From Ulota crispa (taxonomy: Eukaryota; Streptophyta; Bryopsida; Orthotrichales; Orthotrichaceae), in NCBI GenBank assembly GCA_963920765.1, contig OY987248.1, forward strand, positions 12,248,539 to 12,312,538: DNA of 64,000 nt. Direction: 5' to 3'. The notes beneath the pieces were generated by a model, which was not told where the DNA came from, searched no databases, and worked only from the letters and a program-made list of their open reading frames with translations. Made by a program: the position numbers and the translations under genes. The first letter of the stretch is position 1; every line of letters starts with the position of its first letter. Below are positions 11,440 to 21,732 of the stretch, in pieces.

Positions 11440-11840
11440 GTAAGGTGTTCTACTTTTTTCCTTCATCTGTGATTTTGTACTTGTTTAATGAATTTTTCTT
11501 GGATAAGGTTTTGACAAGGCAACAACTATAGTTTACTTTAGTAAAGAGATTCCAAGGACCAATAATAGAGAGTAACTTTTACCTTAGAGTTATTTTTATT
11601 TAAAGTAACTCAATGACTAATGGAAGAGAAGGACTTTTACTTTATGTCTTCTCTCTATAGTATATAGGTGGAAGCCTACTTGGAAAAAGATGAGATGTTC
11701 TTCATAATATATTTTACATACTCCATATTTTACTATTCTTCTTACATATTTTTGTTTTTTTTTATTTTCTTGCATCTTTGTTTTAGAAAGCAAGATTATA
11801 TTTTATGGTATCTTTCTGTCTATTGATATGAGATAGGCTG
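11440..11840 (+). mobile_element. Fragment of an LTR retrotransposon related to the element at 39.9-48.0 kb
   Basis: Between two TNP2 coding blocks lies sequence resembling the minus-strand 3' end of the LTR element at 39,859-47,952. The shared pieces are an internal segment with GGATAAGGTTTTGACAAGG and GCAACA, then LTR-like sequence with TTTAGTAAAGAGATTCCAAG, GACCAATAATAGAGAG, AGAGAAGGACTTTTACTTT and AAGCCTACTTGGA. Order and orientation agree, but identity is moderate, so it is an old or different subfamily copy. Exact ends and a target duplication were not found. Confidence 0.55.
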
Positions 11841-11879
11841 CAACCAGAATCCTAGCCATTTCCCAAGGCAAATTCCTCT

Positions 11880-12563
11880 CTATACCACAACGGTGCTAGA
11901 GTGCAGGACATACCAAGATTTGTGACAAGTGAGGCACTCCATTGCATACTCTAGATCCTTCCAGAATAAACAACATCCTTCTTTGCACAAATGTATTGAA
12001 TTGTTTGATAGTCCAAGCTTCATAAGCAACATCTTTGCCTCATAGAAAGTCTTTGGAAGTGTGTTCTCTGATGGTAGTATGCTTTCCTTTAAGAGCTTCA
12101 ACAATTTGTCAATAAACTTGTTTGGCACGGCAAATGTGGTGCAGCACACAAGGAGCAAGAGAGTGGATGTTAGATGGTTGGACTTGCTTCCATGGAAAAA
12201 GGGAGTGTTTGCTTCTCACAAAAGATTGTCCCACTCCATACCTGCAAGGTTGACCTTGTCCACAACTAGGTCTCTTCTTTCCATCTCATCCTGCTCTTCT
12301 TCCACATTCTCCTCGTTGTCATTGCTTTGTCTGTCCAAGTCCGGCTTCCTTGCTGCATTGACATCACCGGGAACACTGCTGCCGTTGTCCAGTAAATTCA
12401 CAATTACATTGTCGTATGTAGCAAAGCACTCTGTGATCATACGCACAAAATCTACCTCTCCAACCTCTAAAACGGCTTCTGGTTGTTCCTCTGGACTTCC
12501 ACCAGCATGCGGCTCAATAGACTCTTGATGTTGCTTTTGGTGTGTAGGATATATGAGGTCCAA
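11880..12563 (-). pseudogene. TNP2 transposase, N-terminal part
   Basis: The 11,880-12,158 frame contains LLKLLKESILPSENTLPKTF, YEAKMLLMKLGL and SIHLCKEGCCLFWKDLE followed by CLTC, matching the block just before the catalytic core of CACTA TNP2 proteins (LPxSYYEAKKxLxxLGL and CxNxCxLyWKxxE). Upstream, 12,216-12,563 encodes an acidic region with VDFVRMITECFATY, which fits the variable acidic N-terminal region of the same family. The two pieces are in different frames, through an intron or a frameshift. The distance to the core at 11.4 kb is lengthened by the LTR fragment at 11,440-11,840. Confidence 0.75.
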
Positions 12564-15500
12564 TTTAGCATACTTGTCCTACAGATATAAACAAATGCAC
12601 ACATGAGCATAATGTTTTTGTTCATAGTAGCGTCACTCACCGTAGACAAAAAACCAATACTCTCTGACGGTATTTATTGAAGTTTGGTACCATTGGTGAC
12701 TTCTTTTAGTCACATTACTGCAATGACAACACTGTGAGTACTCAAATGACATTTGCTAAGATTGAGGTTTGTCAGTGAGTATGACAACGCTTCTAGTAGA
12801 CAATGTACATCCACGAGTAGGTGCTATAACAAAACTAGCCCCAAGAATAGTTCTCCTAAAAGCAAATGCACTTTTCACTCTCCAAGGGCAGCTCGGCAAT
12901 CCAGAAAGCCAAACAACAGCTACTAGCCCAAAACTAGATTAAGTGGTATTTTTATTGTAAATTCAATGTCAGTGACATTCATTTCTTAACATTGAATTAT
13001 GAAAAGCAGAAGAGCTTCTTGTCTGCTATCAAAAGTAACTACTTGCAATTTTTCCTAACATGCAATGCTCTGTATTTACTAGCAAGCACTTCTTGGAATT
13101 TCCAAAAAATGATTTATTGAATCAGAGAAGTGCTTGTTCACCCCCCTTGTTCTTGGACGTTACTAGAGTTTAGTACATTGACCACATGAAATTGCAATGT
13201 TTGTGAAGATTCAATCAAGTGATAGAGTACGCAGCATATAGCTCCTCTCCGGCCACAATGTCCCTAGAGGCTATAGTTATTACATATCCCTATTCGGAAG
13301 TGTTCCGTGGCTTTGGAAGCATGCAGTATTCCCACAAGACATTGCCTATGGTTGGTCGTCCAACGAAACTATTGATGAATTCCGCTACGTTATCCTTCAG
13401 GATATTGCCATCTATAAATAAGTCCTCCTTGACCTATATCACATAAGATTTCACGCGAGGATTACTGGCTTCTAGGATGTTGTATTCTTGCAATGTGAAA
13501 GTCGGTCTTACAAAGGGGAGGAGTTCTTGCCCCTTAGAAGCAGCGTCCAACATGAACAAACCCCATTCCATAAAAGGGAAGTTTGATACTCTAACTTCCC
13601 ACTTCCTACATGAGTAGGAGAATTTTGTTAGCTTTGGAATGGGCCCATCAACCCATTGCCCGTCAAAAGTGTTTGTCCTCCAGTTTTGTAAGGCACAAAT
13701 TCTTTCTATGACATCTATGGCTATTTTTGAGATTAAAGAGCTATCATTGCTCAAGAATGATGTAAGGGCCCTTGTACAAGCTGCTTTAGTGGTTACTGTC
13801 TATACAACCCACAAAATTCACGTGAATTACATTAGAGCAGGAAATGCAAGTAATTTAATTCCTCTCCAAAGTGGAAGGCATGGAGTTTGACATACCAAAA
13901 TGGACAAGGTGAAAGCAGGGTCACATTCTCGCGTTTGAAGATGTTTTTTCAAATTGTAGGTCTGTCTAGCACCTTCCCTCCCAAATAGTCACAACAAGGG
14001 CATGAGTATCTTCTGAGGTGGAGGGCGTCTGCTTGAATCTCCTCCTCCTGCCATAATTGGAAATGCCTCAACCTTCGCAATTCAACTTTTGACATATTTC
14101 TTCTTGTACCTGCACATCCGTTGCATAGAAGCAGGTGTAAGATATCTTCCCTTTCAAAATTACGTGATACTATTTAATTACTGAAGTGAGCTGTGTGGTA
14201 CCTATAATGCATTCAGATGATTGCGTAGTTGGGGACGTCTTAATCTAGCGTGTCACATGGGATACTCTAGTCACAAAAAGTACAGATATTGCAAACAAGC
14301 TTCAATATTTCTTCAACAAAATTCAAGACAACCCCGCCATGTACACTAAGCTACTCACTTTTTCCGAACATTTCAAAAACAAAGTGTGGCATTATCAATT
14401 GGAGTAAGGCAATGATGCTATAACGAAAGGCACCTACTAGTCTCCACTTCCTATGTCCCCATTATGCGGCTCCGGGACAAAACATGTACAGCTCAACTAT
14501 GTGCCAGGCAATGCAGCATTGCTTTGCATAAACTCAGTGTGACTATGGTATGTCAATGGATCATATGACTGGGTACAGTTAGGTGACTAAAAAGAGTCAT
14601 GTGATTGCGGAAACAGAGGTGACTACCCCCAAAGACTTTCAACTAGATCTTCCAGAGAGGCAATCTAATGATAGGGCATTAAATGCACCGTCTAGAAAAC
14701 TTAGCTCCAATGTAACTGGTTAGTGCTATGTGCAAAGTGTCAACCTCAACACTCGCCCCTCAGCAAACCATGCAACACGGTCACACCGTGCACATGTACA
14801 AAGAATCAGCATTTCCATAATTGAATTGGGACGCTTAAGAAGACCTCATCAATGGAGACCTCCCCAATTACACAATATGAGTAGTTCCGGAGTAACAAAA
14901 TTGAGGCTTGTAATGAAAAGCTACGTGAATTGGGCTTGCTAAAGCAAGAGAGTCCCTTTCAACAACTGGACTCTAGGTATGCGCTACGCTTCTTACTTTA
15001 TGCCGTCCAATACATACTTTCCTTCCTCAAATTGGCGCAAGCACTTGTCCATACCAGTCAATTGCTTCTGTTGTTTCTAATGTTGAAGTGTTGTCCTCTG
15101 TCATTGCGACTGCTTGTTCCCCATTCTACTGCTTCTCCACACCTTGATTCCTTCAGTACGCTCGCTGCTGCATGTCTCTCTTGGTAGCAAAGTTTAGAGG
15201 TAGTATCGATTGTGTGCCCAGAAGAAGTTCTGCGTGAGAAGAGGTTCTTTTTGAATAGACATTGACGCTACTAGTTTAGACGGGTTTGTGCATGAGGTAG
15301 TGCGTCCAAGATAAAGAAGACCAGCATTTGAAGCAGAGCAAGTAGGTGGCCAGAGAGGCTGGGTTTGGAAGCCGTGAGAATCGTTCCTTGAGAGGGGTTT
15401 AGGAGTGAGAGGTAGTGTTCCACTACCGCAAGGTCACTTCCTTTGGCACTGAGTGATTTGTATGTCTAGATGGATCATTCATCCATGCCAAAGAGGAAGT

Positions 15501-15959
15501 ACCATTAGATCTATAGGCGACGGAAAGGGCGCTCAGGATTTTCAAAAGTTTGAACCGCGGTAATTTAGAGGGAATGTTGACCTACTATTGTATTGTATGG
15601 CGCTCTTTACTATATCTTCTATGAACACGCTCTAAACAATATGTGTAGAAGTTGTAATTTGGCTTGAATGGGAGCAAGTGGCATCAATCTCGTATACTAG
15701 AAATTGACTTGGACAATTCTTCACACATGTCGTCGTTTGTCATCCCAAAATGCTATTAGTAGTACAACAGTAGCCTCTGTACGGATCTAAGTTTTGCCAC
15801 AACAACCATGGCCATAGTCAAGTAGTGGCAGGTGACCTTTGGATGGTAACGCAGTGGCGGCACATTAAATTTCCACAAGTCACTTCTAGGCCCTATTCAC
15901 GCACAAATGGACTATCTATAGTCATGTGTCTTCTACTAGTTGTAGAAGTCTAAACACGC
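12564..15959. other. Interior of the giant CACTA with little recognisable coding
   Basis: No intact gene is visible. On the minus strand near 13,940-14,050 the translation RRYSCPCCDYLGGKVLD precedes a stop. The cysteine pattern is faintly like the transposase-associated N-terminal zinc-binding region of CACTA proteins, but the match is weak. The minus-strand ORF at 13,434-13,754 (106 codons) is unrecognised. The remainder to the Ty3 boundary at 15,959 is unassigned and presumably belongs to the host element. Confidence 0.4.
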
Positions 15960-16589
15960 TGTCGGGTTGAGAGGAGCGCGCCTTGGGAACACGCAGGGTG
16001 TCTTGCTGCGATCGTGCGTTGCCGACTGAAAACGTTGTCAATCTTGATCTTCTCTTCAAATCTTTAGTCTTCAGTCTTCCGTTGGCCTATCCTGTGGCTG
16101 GCTCTAAGGGTATAAGGGTCAAGGTAGGGATAAGAGCCCACTGGATACGGGACGGGTAGATCGGGACAGCAGACACGAGCTGCCGTCCGTATGACGGGAT
16201 CCTAAAATCAAATTCACGATCTGCTGGCCAAAACTCCAGATCGTGAGAACAGAGCAAGTCTCGACCATGTGGGTGATCAATCCCACTTCGTCACCACGAC
16301 AATAAATGGGGTTAAGTTTGGTTTAACCCAAACTGCCCGCAACAAGGTTTACAAAACAGAATGGAAATGAATTGACAAACGAGCCTCCAAAACCGGCTAG
16401 GAATAACAAAGCCACATCCCACACATACATAAAAAATAAACCCAAAACATTCCTCTTGAAATCTTCATATCTTCAGATCTTCAAATCTTCATGTCTTCAA
16501 GTCTTCAAGTCTTCATGTTTTAATAAAAACAATGGGGAAAATCACAAATAACAAGTCCTAGAAAAGGCAGCAACCTTCTATCTAATGCC

Positions 16590-17410
16590 ACAGATGGCTC
16601 AAAGATTCAAATGCTAAGTGTAATAGCAATTTGAAAAGCTCTCCTAACCTTCTAACATCCCTCTAAATTTCAACTCAATCTAAGATACTGTCCAAAAGTT
16701 ATGCAAGTTCAAAGTAGAGGCTCTTCTTCCTCTTTACAAACTAAACACTGCCTCTAAAAACCTCTATAACTTTTGTTCTATACATCACCCATAGAAACGT
16801 GATATCAATTTAGAAAGATGATATCACTGGCTTCAATCCATAAAATTTGCACTTCAAAACAAAACTTTGTCCGAAAGCTCTAGTCAATCAAAGTGTGGGT
16901 CTCAATTTTTTAGAGAGCACCCAAACCCGCAACTTCTACCCACTATAACTTCTTCAATAAAACTCCAAATGAAATGATTAAAGACAATTTGAAAAGCTAT
17001 GACAACAAACTATCACTCCTAAAATTTTGAGAAGAAAATCTCATACTGTCCAAAAGTTGTAGCTCTTCAAAATCTCGGCTTTCTCCTAACAAAAGGGCAG
17101 CCACCTCCAAACCTTCACACTTCCATAACTTTCTCGTCCAAGCTTCAAACTTCAAGTTTAAAGACTTTCTAGAAAGCCAATAACAAGATAAACACTCTCT
17201 CCAAATCTTGTTGCAAAATGATATACAGATCATAAGTTATGGCTTGTCGAAGTCTCAGCCTTTCTTCATAGTTTGGCTTTTTGACTCCAAAATTCAAACA
17301 CTCATAACTTTTGCATCACAACTCCAAATCAAACTTGCAAACTCATTTTGGAAAGGTAATCACACAAGGAACAACCTCCTCAAATTTCAATTCAAAATCA
17401 TGTATACACA
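16590..17410. repeat. Degenerate ~179-bp tandem array inside the LTR
   Basis: A motif of the form TGTCCAAAAGTTATG followed by TCAAAGT recurs at about 16,688, 16,868, 17,047 and 17,225. A second motif, CATAACTTTT followed later by ACTCCAAAT, recurs at about 16,766, 16,940, 17,126 and 17,303. Both series have a period near 175-186 bp, so four diverged units are present. Copies within the LTR differ substantially, while the same array in the other LTR (25,002-25,822) is identical. Confidence 0.75.
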
Positions 17411-17798
17411 GAAAAAAATCTCCTCTCAAAGTTTCGGGATTTTTTTCCTTTCTTCCCACCAACACTCATACACTAACTTCCAACAACTAAGGGATCTTTC
17501 CTCCACAATTTCGACCCTATCTAAGGTAGGGAGGTGGGGCACATCAGCCCATGCTCCTCCTTATCCTAACCCCACCATAGATGCCAAAACCCTTTTCCTT
17601 TCACACCTTTCCCATTGACTTCTAAATCCTTAGTATTTTTATTCAAACAAAGGCAAAATATATGAGCCTTCCAAAATCTCTAGATAAACATATGAAAATG
17701 ATTAAATTACAAAATAAACACCATCGTAAAATGGCCACGTGCTCTTGCGAGCATATAATAGCGTCAAACGCTTGTCTTCAGTTGCCAAGTCGTGGACT

Positions 17799-17853
17799 TG
17801 GTTGGCTGGAAAAGCGGTCGTCTCTGGCCGCCCGCCGGTCCGGGTTCGAATCC
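17799..17853 (+). promoter_or_regulatory. tRNA-like RNA polymerase III A-box/B-box module in the LTR
   Basis: GGTTCGAATCC at 17,843-17,853 is a perfect match to the tRNA B-box (T-arm) consensus. TGGTTGGCTGG at 17,799-17,809 resembles the A-box of a Leu- or Ser-type tRNA. The spacing of 33 bp between them is within the range for tRNA genes and SINE heads. The acceptor stem does not close obviously, so this is not a tRNA gene. A TTTT run at about 18,032 could end a transcript of roughly 250 nt. The module is antisense to gag-pol. Confidence 0.65.
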
Positions 17854-18124
17854 CATCGAACTCGTCGAGCGGTGATGGCGGCTCACGGCTTGGCAGCTAG
17901 TGAGGCAGGAAATTGGCCCAGCCAACCCGCTACCTACCCCCCTGAGCTGTGCATGTGACAAGACGGCGCAGCGCATTGGAATCTATGGCCGCTGCGTTGT
18001 CACCAAACCGTGGTCCTCACCACGACCACCCCTTTTGCCTCAACTGTTGATTTATTGAAATCAACACAAATATAAAGAAATAACAAGTATTTACATGATG
18101 GAGGGAAGTCCATCAGGACATGCA

Positions 18125-18132
18125 CCCTCTCT
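18125..18132 (-). promoter_or_regulatory. Polypurine tract of the Ty3 element
   Basis: On the minus strand AGAGAGGG lies four bases (TGCA) before the 3' LTR start TGTCCTG. It overlaps the pol stop codon at 18,131-18,133. This is the expected position of the plus-strand DNA primer in reverse transcription. Confidence 0.7.
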
Positions 18133-21100
18133 AAACCTGCACATCCTCCGGTATGTGCCAAGTTTGCTCGTCATGAATATCTTGGTTGTCTTCTGCATCT
18201 TCTGAATCTTCATCTTTATCTTCAGCTCTTTCGTGGCTTTCCATCTCTTGAGGGTTAAAAATCTCCTCAAGGTCTTCATGATGAAATTTTCCACTCCTTC
18301 GAAAAGCTTTGATTCGTTTACCAGCAACAGGCACGCGCAGAGAAGTCCCATCCAATTCCCTAAGTGAATAAGTGCCGTTGGTGTGCACTTTCATCACAAT
18401 ATAGGGTCCAAACCATCTCTTAGCAAATTTGCGCACTGTACTATGCTGATGCTCCAATGTACTGTCAAATACAAGGACCCAATCACCCTCTCTGATCTGC
18501 TTGGTTCTTAATCTGTGTGTTTTGTCAAATCGCTCTTTATTGCTGAGCCTCGCTGTCTTCATCTTCTCCAATGCGATATCAAAGTCACTTGACAACCTTC
18601 CAAGCTGCTGAATCCGAAGTTCCAACAATCTTTCTCTGCTTATACCGTCCTCCCATGAAAGAAACACCCATGTGGGAATATCCTCTTCCGCCGGCATAAT
18701 AGGTTTCTGCCCATACACAAGTTCGACAGGCATGTAACCAGTAACTGTACTGTGCGTAGTTCTGTCGGCCCACAAAGCAAATGGTAATAGCTTTGGCCAC
18801 ATATTTGGTTTGCCTTTACAAGCTTTAACTAAAGCATGAATGATCGGAGGATGCCCTCTCTCAATTTTGCCATTAGCCTCAGGGTTGTAAGCTGTCGTCA
18901 GCTTCAACTGCACACCATAACGTTTGAAGAACTCTTTGGCCTCAGTGCCATTTAGTTCTCCTCTGTCAGCTCTCATTCGGCCAATGCTGCCATAACGACT
19001 GAAGATGTCTTCGAGTATAAATCGGCATATATTTTCGGTAGCCTTAGTCCTCAAGGCTCTGCCCTCAACGAAGTTTGAGAGCTCCTCTCGTGCCAAAACA
19101 AGGTACTTCATTCCCCACATAGCATTTGGCATGGCTACCAAATCTATCATCCACTGAAAATGGATTGCTAGAGGGTAAGTAGGATGTAATTCATCTCTGT
19201 GGCGCACCTTGGATTGCAATTGGCATACCACACAAGAAACTACAAACTCTTCAACGTCTTTGTAAAGTCCTTTCCACCAGTACCTCTCCTTGATTTTTGT
19301 ATAAGTGGCCCATATACCTCTGTGACCTGCCCAAAGAGTATCATGGAACTCCTTGAGAACTTCAGCTTTGGTCTTAGAGTCCCCCACCACTCTCAATGGT
19401 ACTTCATCAGCTCTTTTTGCCCTCTTCCATAGAAATCCTTCTCTCAAAAGATATCTATAGGATTGATGCCTGATGTCTTTGAATGTTTTGTCTGTCCATC
19501 CTTCTTGCAGCTTCATTGTGCTTAAATATAGCCCAATGTCTCTCAATTTTTCTTCATAAAGCTCAGCTTTGAATGGCAAAGTATCGATCGATGAGCTCTC
19601 AGCATCTATCGTCACCACATAGCCTCCATGCAATAAATCTTCGACATCTTCGTGGCCCATCATCTCATCTTCATTAGAATACCTTGCTCTAGACAACATA
19701 TCGGCAATAGAATTCTTTTTGCCTTCAATGTGTACTAGAACCGGATTCATGGATTTGATGTAGGCGATCCATCGAAGCATTGCAATGTCTGGTGAAGAAC
19801 AATTTGCTATCATCCCCAGCAAAGGTAAGCAATCAGTCTCCAGTACCACCTCTGCTCCAATAAGGTAATTTCTGTCCGCCTTCAGAGCTGTAAGAGCACC
19901 CCATAGTTCTCTTTTCACTTGTGGATATGCTCTCTGACGCTCTGTCAATATCCTTGCTCCAAATCGAATAGCAAATCTTTTGCCTTCCTCATCATCTTGT
20001 CCAATAGCCCAACCTATGGCAATTGGACTTGTGTCAACAGTCACGATCACCGGCCTCTTGCAATCATAGTTCACTTGCTTGAGAACTAGTGGCGACTCCA
20101 AAATCCTCTTCAACTCTTCCATAGCCAAGTTTTGCTCATTTTCCCAAATGAATTTGGTCCTCTTACGCAATAATTTGTAGAGAGGCTCTGATATATGAGC
20201 AAAATGGGGAATCCATATGTGGTAGAAGACACAAGCTCCAAGAAACCTCCTTACTTCGGTGATATTGCTACAGGCTTTCATTCTTCCAATAGCATCAATC
20301 TTTTCAGGATTAGGTTTTCTTCCATAAGAGCCACATAAGTGCCCAACCACCAGAATTTCATTCACCCCAAACTTTGACTTATCAATGGATAGAGTCAAAT
20401 TCACCTCCTCAAGTCTGCCCAAGATTTGAGCCACGTCATGGATATGGTTGCTTACAAAGGCTCGGCAACCATCACTCTGAACTGTCAAGTCTCTTTGATT
20501 TTCCTCGCATCCTTTTATTGGGATATCATCCACAAAAGGTATGGTTTTCTCTGGCACAAAGTCTCTTAGAATTTGATTCATAGCGCTTTGCATATGTGCC
20601 ACTGAATTAGTAGCGCCTTGAGGCAATGTGCACATACGCACCAATCCAAGAGGAGTCTTCATGGTCGTCAAATCCCTGCTTTGAGCAGCAAGTTGGAATT
20701 GATCATAACCAGAGTATAGATCTCCAATGGAATAGATTGCATGTCCAGCAAATGCCTCCGCCACTTCGTCAACAACAGGGCCTGATCCTTTGTTTCTGAT
20801 TGTAACTTTGTTTGCAGGCTGCATATCTTGGATGAACCTCAATGCTCCTGACTTCTTTGGCACAGTAAACCAACGGTTTGAATATGGAGCCATTGAAGGC
20901 TCTAGTATGCCCATGCGCGTCTTTTCTTTGAGCAACTCCACTAATTTTGGCAGTAGAGCTCTAGGCACTGGAATAGGCTTCAAATCCCATGGTATATGTG
21001 GTACTGTGAATATGACCATTGGTGCTACAACACTTGGCTGCACACACCCAATCTCATCTGAAGAAGAAGCAAAAGCCTTTCCATGCATCAAAAGCATGTC

Positions 21101-21718
21101 TTGAAATTTCTTTTTCTCTGGCTTAGTCAGGAAACCATCTCCTCCAATCTTGAGGTTAGCTAGAGTCTCTTCGGTGAATTTGTGTCCAATTCTCCTTGAC
21201 TCTCTCAAACTTGGCTCTTTTTCAGCTTGTTTGATGTGATCATCAGTGTCAAATGGTAGCTGAGTAGCCACTGGCTTCACCTTCTTGTTCACAGTCTTGT
21301 ACTTGGTATGTACTGCAGCTTCAGGTCTATATTCATCGATATTAGAAGAACACAGCTTTGCCATTGCTGTGTAAATCTCATGATGCATTGCAGCTGTATG
21401 GACATCAATAAGACAATGAGTAGTCGGCTCTGCATCCTCATTTGTCTTCAAATCTTGCAGAGTATGCAAGATATCATCTGGCATGCCACTTTCTTCATAC
21501 ACACCAGTAATGCTCTCATCTTCTTCAAGAACCTTCATTTTTTTTAGGTTTTTCTCCTTCTTTTTGATAAATCTTCTATGTACATGGTCCAAATCTTTGG
21601 CATCCATGAAACTCGCAAATCCACACTTTGTCACGCTCAAAAATCCACACTTGATAGCAGTATGTATATTGGGGAATTCTCTAGTATTGATATCCTTGGC
21701 ACCCGTGGATCCCCACAT
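18131..21718 (-). CDS. pol: Ty3-type Pol: reverse transcriptase, RNase H, integrase
   Basis: The 1,195-residue frame is uninterrupted. Reverse transcriptase spans about residues 230-500, with YSIGDLYSGYDQF (329-341), LPQGATNS (365-372) and a catalytic FVDD (395-398, in place of YxDD). RNase H follows at about 555-690, with VDTSP (D562), RELW (E604) and ETDC. Integrase has an HHCC zinc site (H792, H799, C829, C832) and a DDE triad (D859, D918, E953), then a GDWVLVF-type C-terminal barrel. No chromodomain is seen; the tail is acidic. The first ATG lies 15 bp past the gag stop, but the same frame stays open at least 27 codons upstream, overlapping gag in the -1 frame. Expression by frameshifting or reinitiation is therefore likely. 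The protease is in the gag frame. Confidence 0.95.
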   Translation of the reverse strand: MWGSTGAKDINTREFPNIHTAIKCGFLSVTKCGFASFMDAKDLDHVHRRFIKKKEKNLKKMKVLEEDESITGVYEESGMPDDILHTLQDLKTNEDAEPTTHCLIDVHTAAMHHEIYTAMAKLCSSNIDEYRPEAAVHTKYKTVNKKVKPVATQLPFDTDDHIKQAEKEPSLRESRRIGHKFTEETLANLKIGGDGFLTKPEKKKFQDMLLMHGKAFASSSDEIGCVQPSVVAPMVIFTVPHIPWDLKPIPVPRALLPKLVELLKEKTRMGILEPSMAPYSNRWFTVPKKSGALRFIQDMQPANKVTIRNKGSGPVVDEVAEAFAGHAIYSIGDLYSGYDQFQLAAQSRDLTTMKTPLGLVRMCTLPQGATNSVAHMQSAMNQILRDFVPEKTIPFVDDIPIKGCEENQRDLTVQSDGCRAFVSNHIHDVAQILGRLEEVNLTLSIDKSKFGVNEILVVGHLCGSYGRKPNPEKIDAIGRMKACSNITEVRRFLGACVFYHIWIPHFAHISEPLYKLLRKRTKFIWENEQNLAMEELKRILESPLVLKQVNYDCKRPVIVTVDTSPIAIGWAIGQDDEEGKRFAIRFGARILTERQRAYPQVKRELWGALTALKADRNYLIGAEVVLETDCLPLLGMIANCSSPDIAMLRWIAYIKSMNPVLVHIEGKKNSIADMLSRARYSNEDEMMGHEDVEDLLHGGYVVTIDAESSSIDTLPFKAELYEEKLRDIGLYLSTMKLQEGWTDKTFKDIRHQSYRYLLREGFLWKRAKRADEVPLRVVGDSKTKAEVLKEFHDTLWAGHRGIWATYTKIKERYWWKGLYKDVEEFVVSCVVCQLQSKVRHRDELHPTYPLAIHFQWMIDLVAMPNAMWGMKYLVLAREELSNFVEGRALRTKATENICRFILEDIFSRYGSIGRMRADRGELNGTEAKEFFKRYGVQLKLTTAYNPEANGKIERGHPPIIHALVKACKGKPNMWPKLLPFALWADRTTHSTVTGYMPVELVYGQKPIMPAEEDIPTWVFLSWEDGISRERLLELRIQQLGRLSSDFDIALEKMKTARLSNKERFDKTHRLRTKQIREGDWVLVFDSTLEHQHSTVRKFAKRWFGPYIVMKVHTNGTYSLRELDGTSLRVPVAGKRIKAFRRSGKFHHEDLEEIFNPQEMESHERAEDKDEDSEDAEDNQDIHDEQTWHIPEDVQV

Positions 21719-21732
21719 CCCACGTGTGCCCT

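Larger units (their letters stand above)
15960..18120 (-). repeat. 3' LTR of the Ty3 element
   Basis: This copy lies downstream of pol in transcriptional sense. It contains a TCTTCAAAT-type short repeat cluster (16,455-16,515), a degenerate 179-bp tandem array (about 16,590-17,410) and a tRNA-like module (17,799-17,853). It is unusually long for an LTR and identical to the partner at 24,372-26,532 as far as I can compare. Confidence 0.97.

Noticed and set aside
12061..12528. 155-codon plus-strand ORF, Ser-rich
   Set aside because: It is antisense to recognisable TNP2 N-terminal coding on the minus strand and has no family resemblance.
17208..17618. 136-codon ORF present twice (also at 25,620-26,030)
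   Set aside because: It lies in the LTR, covers the degenerate tandem array and has no domain. The duplication is explained by the two LTRs.
17790..17870. A genuine tRNA gene
   Set aside because: The A-box and B-box are present, but I cannot fold an acceptor stem or a convincing anticodon arm, so only a tRNA-like promoter is claimed.
18131..18400. A chromodomain at the C-terminus of Ty3 integrase
   Set aside because: The tail after the integrase barrel is acidic and low in complexity, without the aromatic cage pattern.
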